Part shown: positions 1 to 5,655 of the stretch, piece by piece
How positions within the stretch are numbered: position 1 is the first letter of the stretch
Layout: each line of letters begins with the position of its first letter
From: Aquabacterium sp.
GTDB lineage: Bacteria > Pseudomonadota > Gammaproteobacteria > Burkholderiales > Burkholderiaceae_C
Reading direction: 5' to 3'
NCBI GenBank assembly: GCA_017989885.1
Contig: JAGNPA010000125.1
Span: 1 to 6,058 of the forward strand
Length of the DNA: 6,058 nt
Translations under genes and position numbers: made by a program
Notes under the pieces: model-generated
The model's input: only the letters and a program-made list of their open reading frames with translations
Told to the model about the DNA's origin: nothing
Database searches by the model: none

Positions 1-1094
1 GGCTCACGCCCTCGCGAAGCCGCCAGCAGGTGGTTGGCCTGCAGGGTGCGGACCTCTTCCGGGCTGTCGGGCGGGCTGTCGGACAACAGCGCGTGCAGCA
101 GGAACACGTCCAGCACACGCACTGTGTGCGCGTCGATGCCCACATCCAGGAAGGGATTGAGGTCCATGCAGCGCACCTCCACGTACTCCACGCCGCGCTC
201 GCGCAGGGCATGCAGAGGGCGTTCGCCCGAGCGGATCACCCGCTTGGGCCGGATCGTGCTGTAGAACTCGTTCTCGATCTGCAGCAGGCTGGTCGCCAGC
301 TGGCGATAGCCGCCCTGCCCGTCACGGATGCCGATGGCCTCGTAGGGCGGATACGGCACGGTCAGCGCTTCCTGCAGCGAGTTGGCGTAGCCTTCCAGGT
401 CGTTGTAGCTCACGCACAGGGCTGACTGCGCGTCGCTCTGGTAACCCAGACGCCCCATGCGCAGCGAGGTGGCGTAGGGCAGATAGAGCGTGTCATCGCT
501 CAGCGTGTCCAGGCCATGAGGCTGGCCGGCCGCAAAGGCGGAGGTCACCGCAGGCGAGGCGCCAAACAGGCACAGCAGCAAGAAAGAGTGCCGACGGAAA
601 TTGCGGATCAGCGCGAAGTAGTCGGCGCTGTCGGTGCCCGGGAACGACCAGTTGTAATGGATGCCAGAGATCGTCTGCATCCGCGAGCCGTAGCGGTGCG
701 ACAGACCCAGGCGGTACACCCGCTTGGCCTGACCGACATTCGAGGTCCCGTAATAGCCAATCGGGATCTCCGCATCAGAGGGCAGCAGACCGGGCATGCT
801 CGCCGCCCACATGGACTCGTCGCCCAGCGACTGCAGCACCACGCGGTGCACGGCGGTGAGTTCGCTCAGGCAGGCTTCGACCCGGTCGTGCACGCCCGTC
901 ACCAGTTCCAGCTGCGACTCGCTGAAATCGGTGGTGATGTGCGGGTGGGTGAGGGCCGAGCCCAGCGCCACAGGGTGCGGCGTGCGCGCCAAAGTACCGT
1001 CCGGCGCGACGCGCAGGCCTTCCTTCTCGATGCCGCGCTTCATGCCACGCAGGCGTGCGACATCCAGATTGCGCAAGCGTTGATGCAAGGTCAT
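1..1094 (-). CDS. gshA: Glutamate-cysteine ligase (gamma-glutamylcysteine synthetase), E. coli type, C-terminus missing
   Basis: This enzyme catalyses the first step of glutathione synthesis: ATP-dependent joining of L-glutamate through its gamma-carboxyl to L-cysteine, in the cytoplasm. The visible 364 codons match E. coli GshA along their whole length. Residues 21-29 (GIEKEGLRV) and 54-63 (TTDFSESQLE) correspond to the E. coli segments holding Glu27, Asp60 and Glu67, and the acidic residues are kept here as E23, D56 and E63. Other hallmarks are YYGTSN (114-119), HRYGSRMQTISGIHYN (133-148), LQIENEFY (271-278), IRPKRV (281-286) and EVR (306-308). The loop after HYN appears about 17 residues shorter than in E. 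coli. The reading frame is open to the left edge, so roughly the last 100-150 residues lie outside the window. The ATG at 1094 gives the expected N-terminus, but an in-frame TTG at 1103 sits at a better distance from the ribosome binding site. The gene lies 140 bases downstream of the DUF2804 gene on the same strand and probably has its own promoter. The family assignment is very secure. Confidence 0.96.
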   Translation of the reverse strand, partial: MTLHQRLRNLDVARLRGMKRGIEKEGLRVAPDGTLARTPHPVALGSALTHPHITTDFSESQLELVTGVHDRVEACLSELTAVHRVVLQSLGDESMWAASMPGLLPSDAEIPIGYYGTSNVGQAKRVYRLGLSHRYGSRMQTISGIHYNWSFPGTDSADYFALIRNFRRHSFLLLCLFGASPAVTSAFAAGQPHGLDTLSDDTLYLPYATSLRMGRLGYQSDAQSALCVSYNDLEGYANSLQEALTVPYPPYEAIGIRDGQGGYRQLATSLLQIENEFYSTIRPKRVIRSGERPLHALRERGVEYVEVRCMDLNPFLDVGIDAHTVRVLDVFLLHALLSDSPPDSPEEVRTLQANHLLAASRGRE

Positions 1095-1105
1095 ACCGGG
1101 CAAAA

Positions 1106-1117
1106 TCCTCTCCTCTC
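1106..1117 (-). promoter_or_regulatory. Strong Shine-Dalgarno sequence of gshA
   Basis: Read on the minus strand this is the purine run GAGAGGAGAGGA. Its AGGAG core (1114-1110) ends 15 bases before the annotated ATG (1094) but only 6 bases before an in-frame TTG at 1103-1101. Its downstream GAGGA (1110-1106) ends 11 bases before the ATG. The spacing therefore fits the TTG better and leaves the exact start open by three residues. This is the clearest ribosome binding site in the window. Confidence 0.65.
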
Positions 1118-1144
1118 GACACAGGTGAGCGCCCGACAAGGTGC

Positions 1145-1185
1145 TGCACGGGCGCCGATTGTGCGCCAAGCGGCTCACACGTGCA
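1145..1185. repeat. Nested inverted repeats in the DUF2804-gshA gap
   Basis: Outer arms TGCACG (1145-1150) and CGTGCA (1180-1185) enclose inner arms GGCGC (1151-1155) and GCGCC (1163-1167) with a 7-base inner loop. A 12-base stretch lies unpaired between the inner and outer right arms. The pairing is visible in the sequence. It could be a leader hairpin of gshA, a weak terminator of the upstream operon, or chance in GC-rich DNA. No T-run follows it on the minus strand, so a classical intrinsic terminator is not supported. I see no convincing sigma70 promoter pair in the rest of the 1095-1234 gap. Confidence 0.3.
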
Positions 1186-1234
1186 TGACAGCCCCAAATG
1201 CCCTTTTTGGACCTGCATCAAAGACAGTGCGATC

Positions 1235-2275
1235 TCACCAGCGCGAGCGATGGTCTTCCGTCACCCCCAGCAGGCCCTCGACCGGAAGGGTTGGTCCACC
1301 TGGCGCGGCCCGCACCCAACCGTGGAAGGTGCCCACCGGCTGGATGTAGTCACTGGCCGCGATCCAGACATCGCGCCGCGCCTGACGCGCGCCCTCGGGC
1401 CGGAAGCGCAGGTCCAGCAGGCCATCGTCGGTGTGGATGTGCCAGGGTGCCAGCGGTCGGGCCGGGTCGAACACAAACGTGGCCGCGCCCAAGGGCAGCA
1501 AGGCCCCATCCAGCCACAGCACATTTTCCTGGTCGCCAAAGTAGCCTTGCTGCAGGTTGAAACCCAGGCGCCCGTCATGCGCAGACGCCCAGCGCCACGC
1601 CGTCTCTCGCGCCAGCAGCCCATTGGAGCTGTCGAGGCTGCCGGTGGCCCCTTGCAGCACATGCCGCTGCCCGTTCAGCTCGAACCAGCCAGTGGCCGGC
1701 AGGCCAGGTGATTTCTGCGTGGCATGGCCCAGGCCGCCCTGCACCGGCCCCACCGCCAGCAGAAACGGGGGTGCTCGGCTCAGATCCAGCTCCACCTGCA
1801 GACGCAGCCCCCCTGCCACCACACGAACGGCCAGCGCGTCCGACGCCACCTCTGGCGCCACAGGGCGGATGCACAACTCGGCGCCGAGGCCCCGAAACCG
1901 CGCCTCCCCGCCTTGCACGGGCTGATCCCGCACCCAACCGGACAGCCCGGGCAAACCGTCTTGCGACCAGTCCAGCACCACCTGCCGGCGCTGGCGGTCA
2001 AACACATAGACAAAGGCCGACATGGCCCAGCCCAGGTCCACGATGGCCAGCCCGATGAACCAGTGCTCGGCGGCCAGGCCCACGTACTGCCAGCGCTTGT
2101 GGTGACATCGGCGCCACCAGGCCGAGCGCTGTTGCGCGGCACGCAGCCCCGACCAGTCGATGCGCGCGATCCGCCCGGCATAGCGTCCGCTGGCCAACTC
2201 GCCATCGTTCACCACCGACGGCGGCGGAGGTGGCAGGCAGGGCTCACAGGCAGCGAGGTTCGTCATCGGGTTCAT
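1235..2275 (-). CDS. DUF2804 domain-containing protein
   Basis: This is a 346-residue protein that I recognise as a full-length member of the uncharacterised DUF2804 family (Pfam PF10974). Family-like features appear in order: a proline-rich start (PPPPPS, 15-20) leading into GELASGRYAGR (25-35); KRWQYVGL (60-67) followed by VDLGWAMSAFVYVFD (79-93); the segment HDGRLGFNLQQG (233-244) with ENVLWLDG (250-257); PWHI (277-280); and the C-terminal QPVGTFHGWV (312-321) and GLLGVTEDH (334-342). There is no convincing signal peptide or long membrane segment; the hydrophobic stretch at 72-91 belongs to the conserved domain. Near the N-terminus a Cys-x2-Cys (10 and 13) is seen without a second pair, so a zinc site is not supported. 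The biochemical function of the family is unknown to me. The start codon lies 3 bases after the stop of the araC gene, with no good Shine-Dalgarno sequence, which suggests translational coupling. An in-frame ATG at codon 4 is an alternative start. Confidence 0.88.
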   Translation of the reverse strand: MNPMTNLAACEPCLPPPPPSVVNDGELASGRYAGRIARIDWSGLRAAQQRSAWWRRCHHKRWQYVGLAAEHWFIGLAIVDLGWAMSAFVYVFDRQRRQVVLDWSQDGLPGLSGWVRDQPVQGGEARFRGLGAELCIRPVAPEVASDALAVRVVAGGLRLQVELDLSRAPPFLLAVGPVQGGLGHATQKSPGLPATGWFELNGQRHVLQGATGSLDSSNGLLARETAWRWASAHDGRLGFNLQQGYFGDQENVLWLDGALLPLGAATFVFDPARPLAPWHIHTDDGLLDLRFRPEGARQARRDVWIAASDYIQPVGTFHGWVRAAPGGPTLPVEGLLGVTEDHRSRW

Positions 2276-2278
2276 CTT

Positions 2279-3274
2279 TCAAGCCGCGTCCAGCAGATGC
2301 TGCCGACGCCACAGCGCCGGGGTGACCCCGGTCCAGCTGCGAAACGCCCGCGTGAAGGCACTTTGTTCAGAGTAGCCCAGCAGCAGGGCGATCTCGGCCA
2401 CGTCCAGCCGGGCATTTTTCAGATGGCCCTCGGCCAGGTGGCGGCGCGTGTCGTCGAGCAGTTGCTGAAACGAGGTGCCCTGCTCGGCCAGACGACGCTG
2501 CAGGCTGCGCACACTGGTGTGATGCGCCTCGGCCAGGGCTGCCAGACCGGTGCGCCCCTCACGGATCAGCGGAACCAGGGTGCGGCGCCAGGCGTCCACC
2601 ACCGCCGGCACCCGCGACACCTCGGCCAGCACGGCCTCGGCCTGCCGGTCCAGCAGCGCCAGCAGGGCCGGGTCCGATTTGCGCAGCGGCAGATTCAGCA
2701 CCTCGGCGCTGAACACCAGGCGGGTGCAATCAGCCTCAAACCGCACCGCGCCCCCGAAGAAATCGGCATACGGCTGGACCCACGCAGGGGGCGGGTTCAC
2801 GAAACACACCTCGCGCACTGGCCAGTACCGCCCGGTCATGTCACGGGCCAGCTGGACGAGCGACGCGATCGCGGTTTCGTCCACCAGCGCCCCCGGCCGG
2901 CCACGCGCCACGCCCCACTCCACCGTCACCCCTTGCGGCCCCAGTTGCACCTGGGCCGGGTTGGCGTCGTACACCGAGGCATGAAAGCGCTCCAGCCGCT
3001 GCAGGGCCTCGCCCAGCGTCGCGCAAGCCAGGGCCGCATGGCCCACCACCCCAAAGTGCCGTGGCCCGATGCCTTCGGCGATGCGCAGCCCCAGGCCGGG
3101 CCGCTGCTCCAGCGCGTCCACACGGGCCAGCCAGCGCTGCCAGGTCGCCATGGGCACAAAGTGGGCCTCGGGCTCCGGCGCCTCACCCAGCACCCGCAGC
3201 GGGTCCAGTCCCTGGCGCACCAGGTACTCCTGCAAGAGCTGAACGTAAGACGAGGCAACGCGGGTGTCGACCAT
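2279..3274 (-). CDS. AraC-family transcriptional regulator with N-terminal arabinose-binding-like domain
   Basis: This 331-residue regulator has the layout of OruR/ArgR-like AraC proteins. An N-terminal ligand-sensing domain of the Arabinose_bd type (Pfam PF12625) covers about residues 15-200: YLVRQGLDP (17-25), FGVVGHAALACATLGEAL (74-91) and FFGGAVRFEADCTRLVFS (172-189) are typical of it. A C-terminal DNA-binding domain covers about 235-325. Its first helix-turn-helix includes LAALAEAHHTSVRSLQRRL (244-262). The second contains the AraC signature DVAEIALLLGYSEQSAFTRAF (291-311), then W314, TGVTP (315-319) and W322. Length is normal for the group and all landmark positions look intact. The ligand cannot be read from sequence. 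The start at 3274 gives the usual N-terminus, although its ribosome binding site is weak (AGGA, 14 bases away). The gene heads a likely two-gene operon with the DUF2804 gene and is divergent from the membrane hydroxylase gene, a classic arrangement for a local regulator. Confidence 0.94.
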   Translation of the reverse strand: MVDTRVASSYVQLLQEYLVRQGLDPLRVLGEAPEPEAHFVPMATWQRWLARVDALEQRPGLGLRIAEGIGPRHFGVVGHAALACATLGEALQRLERFHASVYDANPAQVQLGPQGVTVEWGVARGRPGALVDETAIASLVQLARDMTGRYWPVREVCFVNPPPAWVQPYADFFGGAVRFEADCTRLVFSAEVLNLPLRKSDPALLALLDRQAEAVLAEVSRVPAVVDAWRRTLVPLIREGRTGLAALAEAHHTSVRSLQRRLAEQGTSFQQLLDDTRRHLAEGHLKNARLDVAEIALLLGYSEQSAFTRAFRSWTGVTPALWRRQHLLDAA

Positions 3275-3428
3275 GGGGCTTTCACAAATCCTGGGCCCAT
3301 CATGCCGCCCCCGGCGTCAGGCCACCATCGGGACGAGCCTCATGGCGCAGGTGCCACTTTGGCGCGATTGGTCAAGAAAGACCACCCGTGACACGGCAAG
3401 CTGAACGCCTGTTTGCCGACTCGCCACC
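3275..3428. promoter_or_regulatory. Divergent intergenic region between araC and the membrane hydroxylase gene
   Basis: These 154 bases should hold the promoters of both divergent genes and probably the operator of the AraC regulator. I could not identify a convincing -35/-10 pair on either strand. Visible structure includes the direct repeat TGGCGC at 3343-3348 and 3360-3365, with the near-inverse GTGCCA (3351-3356) between them. There is also a TGGTC-N6-GACCA dyad (3369-3384) and an 8-base palindrome TGGGCCCA (3292-3299). These are candidate regulator contacts, not demonstrated sites. No Shine-Dalgarno sequence is evident before the plus-strand ATG at 3429. Confidence 0.5.
3369..3384. repeat. 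Perfect inverted repeat TGGTC-N6-GACCA, candidate operator
   Basis: Two 5-base arms flank AAGAAA, with the right arm ending 44 bases before the hydroxylase start codon and the whole dyad about 95-110 bases upstream of araC. The dyad is certain as sequence, but its role is inferred from position only. AraC proteins more often bind direct repeats, so a different regulator or chance is also possible. Confidence 0.35.
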
Positions 3429-4406
3429 ATGACCGACCTTGCCACCTTGCTTGCCGTCTGGCACATCCAGCTGCCGTTCACGCTGCCCACTTGGCTCGGC
3501 CACTCCGACCTGCGCGAGTGGCTGCTGGTGCTGCTGGCCCCACTGTTCCTGCTGACGGTGTTGACCGAGTGGCTGCGCTTTCGGCGCCGCGACCGGCAGG
3601 CCGTCCGGCCTGTCTACGAACTGCGCGATGCGCTTGACAGCCTCAACCTCGGCGGCGTCTACATGCTGCTGGACGTGGTGATCGTGCTCACGCTGGTGCT
3701 GCCCGCCATGGCGTTCGTCTACGGCCATCGCCTCACCACCATCGCCATCACGCCCTGGACCTTCGCCGCCCTCTTCCTGGGCGTGGAGCTTTGCTACTAC
3801 GCCTTCCACCGCGCCAGCCACCGCATCCGCTGGTTCTGGTGCGCGCACGTGGTGCACCACGGCTCCGAGCACATGAACTTCACCACGGCCATGCGCCAGA
3901 GCTGGCTCTACAGCTTTGCCGGCAACTGGCTGTTCTACACGCCGCTGGTGTGGCTGGGCTTCGAGCCACGCTGGGTGCTGTTTGCGCTGTCCATCAACCT
4001 GGCCTACCAGTTCTTCGTGCACACGCAGTGGATTGGCCAACTGCCCGCGCCCATCGAGTTCATCTTCAACACGCCTTCGCACCACCGGGCCCACCACGGC
4101 CGCAACCCGCGCTACATCGACAAGAACTACGGCGGCACCCTGATCGTGTTCGATCGCCTGTTCGGCACCTTCGTCCCTGAGACCGAAGCGCCCGACTACG
4201 GCCTGGTGCGCCAGGTGCGCAGCCACAACCCGATCTGGCTGACGATCCACGAGTGGGTGGCCATGCTGCGCGACATGGCACGCCCGGGTCGGTGGCAAGA
4301 ACGACTGAAACACGCGTGGGCGCCCCCCGAATGGGAGCGAAACCGGGATAATCCGCCCCATGCATCCGAACGCCCTTCTCGACCTCACCGCACGACTCGT
4401 CCATGA
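3429..4406 (+). CDS. Sterol desaturase / fatty acid hydroxylase superfamily membrane protein, alkylglycerol-monooxygenase-like
   Basis: This is a 325-residue integral membrane oxygenase predicted to use a histidine-coordinated di-iron centre to hydroxylate or desaturate a lipid (Pfam PF04116). Hydrophobic segments lie at about 31-48, 74-98, 106-124, 161-178 and 182-198. The histidine boxes are complete: H127-x3-H131 (FHRASH), H140-x2-HH143-144 (HVVHH) with H148 nearby, H198 in FVHTQW, and HH218-219 with HH222-223 (SHHRAHHGRN). The sequence EFIFNTPSHHRAHHGRN followed by DKNYGGTLIVFDRLFGTF (231-248) resembles the alkylglycerol monooxygenase branch rather than the sterol C-5 desaturases. The substrate remains unknown; bacteria with this type may act on ether lipids, other glycerolipids or fatty acids. 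The gene is divergent from the araC-DUF2804 operon, a context that suggests AraC control. Its last 15 or so codons overlap the start of the methyltransferase gene and form a basic, low-complexity tail that is probably not conserved. Confidence 0.92.
   Translation: MTDLATLLAVWHIQLPFTLPTWLGHSDLREWLLVLLAPLFLLTVLTEWLRFRRRDRQAVRPVYELRDALDSLNLGGVYMLLDVVIVLTLVLPAMAFVYGHRLTTIAITPWTFAALFLGVELCYYAFHRASHRIRWFWCAHVVHHGSEHMNFTTAMRQSWLYSFAGNWLFYTPLVWLGFEPRWVLFALSINLAYQFFVHTQWIGQLPAPIEFIFNTPSHHRAHHGRNPRYIDKNYGGTLIVFDRLFGTFVPETEAPDYGLVRQVRSHNPIWLTIHEWVAMLRDMARPGRWQERLKHAWAPPEWERNRDNPPHASERPSRPHRTTRP
4347..4352 (+). promoter_or_regulatory. Candidate -10 element for a leaderless methyltransferase transcript
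   Basis: GATAAT differs from the TATAAT consensus at one position and stands out in very GC-rich surroundings. It ends 7 bases before the ATG at 4360, so transcription would begin at or within a base or two of the start codon. No Shine-Dalgarno sequence lies at a usable distance; the nearest purine run, GGGAG at 4333-4337, is 22 bases away. No good -35 is seen near 4323-4330, where the sequence is C-rich, so this call rests on the -10 alone. Confidence 0.4.
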
Positions 4407-5625
4407 GGTGCTCAAGCTTGACGCCCCCGCCGACAGCATCGTTTCCTACTTTTTCCGCAGCCACAAGGAGTTGGGGCAGCGCGAGCGCCACGCCCTGGCC
4501 GAAACCGCCTACGCGGTGCTGCGCCAGCGTCTGCTGTGGGCCAACCTGGCCCAATCCGGACACGGCCCCATGGATCGCCGTCTGGCCATCCTGGCCTGGC
4601 AAGGTGAGCCGCACGTCCTGAAAAAGGCCATGACGGTCGATGAAGCCACCTGGGTCACGCGCACCCAGGCGGTTGATCGTGACGCCATGCCCGACAAGCT
4701 GCGCCACAACCTGCCCGACTGGCTCTCCAACAGCCTGCGCGCCCAACTGAGCGATGAAGAGTTCTGGGCGCTGGTGGACACCTTCTCGGCCGGCGCCCCG
4801 CTGGACCTGCGCGTCAACGCCGTCAAGGCCAAGCGCGAGGCCGTGATCGAAGCGCTGGCCGCGGCCAACATCGCCGCTGAGCCCACGCCCTACTCCCCCA
4901 TCGGCATCCGCATCCAGGGCAAGCCGGCGCTGCAAAAGCTGCCGCTCTATACCGGCGGCGACGTGGAAGTGCAGGACGAAGGCAGCCAGCTGCTGGCCCT
5001 GCTCACGGGGGCCAAGCGCGGTGAAATGGTGGTGGACTTCTGCGCCGGCGCCGGTGGCAAGACCCTGGCCCTGGGCGCCATGATGCGCAACACCGGTCGC
5101 CTCTACGCCTTCGACGTATCAGGCCATCGCCTGGAAAACCTCAAACCGCGTCTGGCCCGCAGTGGTCTGTCGAACGTGTACGCCACGCAAATCGCGCACG
5201 AGAACGACGAGCGCATCAAGCGCCTGCGCGGCAAGATCGACCGGGTGCTGGTGGACGCGCCCTGCTCAGGCCTGGGCACCCTGCGCCGCAACCCCGACCT
5301 GAAGTGGCGTCAAAGCCCCAAGGCGGTGGAAGAGTTGCAGGTCAAGCAGACGGCCATTCTGAACAGCGCCGCGCGCCTGCTCAAGCCGGGCGGCCGCCTG
5401 GTGTACGCCACCTGCAGCCTGATGCCCGCCGAGAACGAGATCATTGCCAACGCCTTCAGCGAAAGCCATCCGGACTTCGTGCTGCTGGACGCGAAAGAGC
5501 AGCTGGACAAGGCCGGCGTGGCCCAGGCCGAAACGCTGGTCACGGAAGCCGGCCACCTGCGCCTGTGGCCCCACCGTCACACCACCGACGGCTTCTATGC
5601 CGCGGCGTGGGAACGCAAGGCCTGA
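4360..5625 (+). CDS. RsmB/NOP-family SAM-dependent RNA (cytosine-C5) methyltransferase
   Basis: This 421-residue protein has the complete catalytic domain of RNA m5C methyltransferases, which transfer a methyl group from S-adenosylmethionine to carbon 5 of cytosine in RNA, usually rRNA or tRNA. An N-terminal helical region (1-80) resembles the NusB-like domain of RsmB, and an intermediate region contains LDLRVNAVKAKRE (148-160). SAM-binding motif I is VVDFCAGAGGKT (224-235), followed by the acidic residue D252 in FDVSGHRL. Motif IV is DAPCSG (299-304) with C302, and motif VI is YATCS (349-353) with C352, the usual catalytic nucleophile. The C-terminus ends in the expected GFYAAAW (411-417). 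The FCAGAGGKT version of motif I differs from the LCAAPGGKT of E. coli RsmB, so this belongs to a divergent subgroup and I do not assign rsmB; the exact RNA target is unknown. The MHP start agrees with relatives as I recall them, despite a 47-base overlap with the upstream gene. Confidence 0.93.
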   Translation: MHPNALLDLTARLVHEVLKLDAPADSIVSYFFRSHKELGQRERHALAETAYAVLRQRLLWANLAQSGHGPMDRRLAILAWQGEPHVLKKAMTVDEATWVTRTQAVDRDAMPDKLRHNLPDWLSNSLRAQLSDEEFWALVDTFSAGAPLDLRVNAVKAKREAVIEALAAANIAAEPTPYSPIGIRIQGKPALQKLPLYTGGDVEVQDEGSQLLALLTGAKRGEMVVDFCAGAGGKTLALGAMMRNTGRLYAFDVSGHRLENLKPRLARSGLSNVYATQIAHENDERIKRLRGKIDRVLVDAPCSGLGTLRRNPDLKWRQSPKAVEELQVKQTAILNSAARLLKPGGRLVYATCSLMPAENEIIANAFSESHPDFVLLDAKEQLDKAGVAQAETLVTEAGHLRLWPHRHTTDGFYAAAWERKA

Positions 5626-5655
5626 CGCTTCAGGCCCTGCCCCAGGCAGGCCTGA
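5619..5655. terminator. Alternative hairpins in the convergent gap, possible bidirectional terminator
   Basis: The heptamer GGCCTGA occurs at 5619-5625 and 5649-5655, with its inverse TCAGGCC at 5630-5636 between them. The middle arm can pair with the left copy (7 base pairs, 4-base loop CGCT). It can also pair with the right side, extended by CTGCC/GGCAG into an 11-pair stem with one bulged C (5636) and a CCA loop. The left arm contains the methyltransferase stop codon, and the right side ends next to the stop codon of the export gene. Position and symmetry suit a shared terminator, but no T-run follows on either strand, so classical intrinsic termination is unproven. Confidence 0.5.

Noticed and set aside
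1204..1208. T-run as a terminator signal in the DUF2804-gshA gap
   Set aside because: The T-run is on the plus strand, while both flanking genes are on the minus strand, where it reads as A's; no stem precedes it in the right direction.
775..1221. Minus-strand open frame (148 codons) in another frame over the gshA start
   Set aside because: The neighbouring frame carries continuous GshA homology from the ATG at 1094, and this one shows no conserved motif.
516..1349. Plus-strand open frame (277 codons) over gshA
   Set aside because: It lies antisense to unmistakable GshA sequence and crosses the intergenic gap and the end of the DUF2804 gene, with no recognisable domain.
1724..3391. Long plus-strand open frame (555 codons) antisense to araC and the DUF2804 gene
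   Set aside because: Its translation is rich in Gln, His, Arg and Pro with no recognisable domain, whereas the opposite strand encodes two well-recognised protein families. It is a by-product of GC-rich codon usage.
3372..4439. Minus-strand open frame (355 codons) antisense to the hydroxylase
   Set aside because: The hydroxylase on the plus strand has all its histidine boxes, while the antisense product shows no motif and has shadow-like composition.
4066..4935. Minus-strand open frame (289 codons) across the hydroxylase-methyltransferase junction
   Set aside because: It is antisense to two well-supported genes and lacks any family resemblance.
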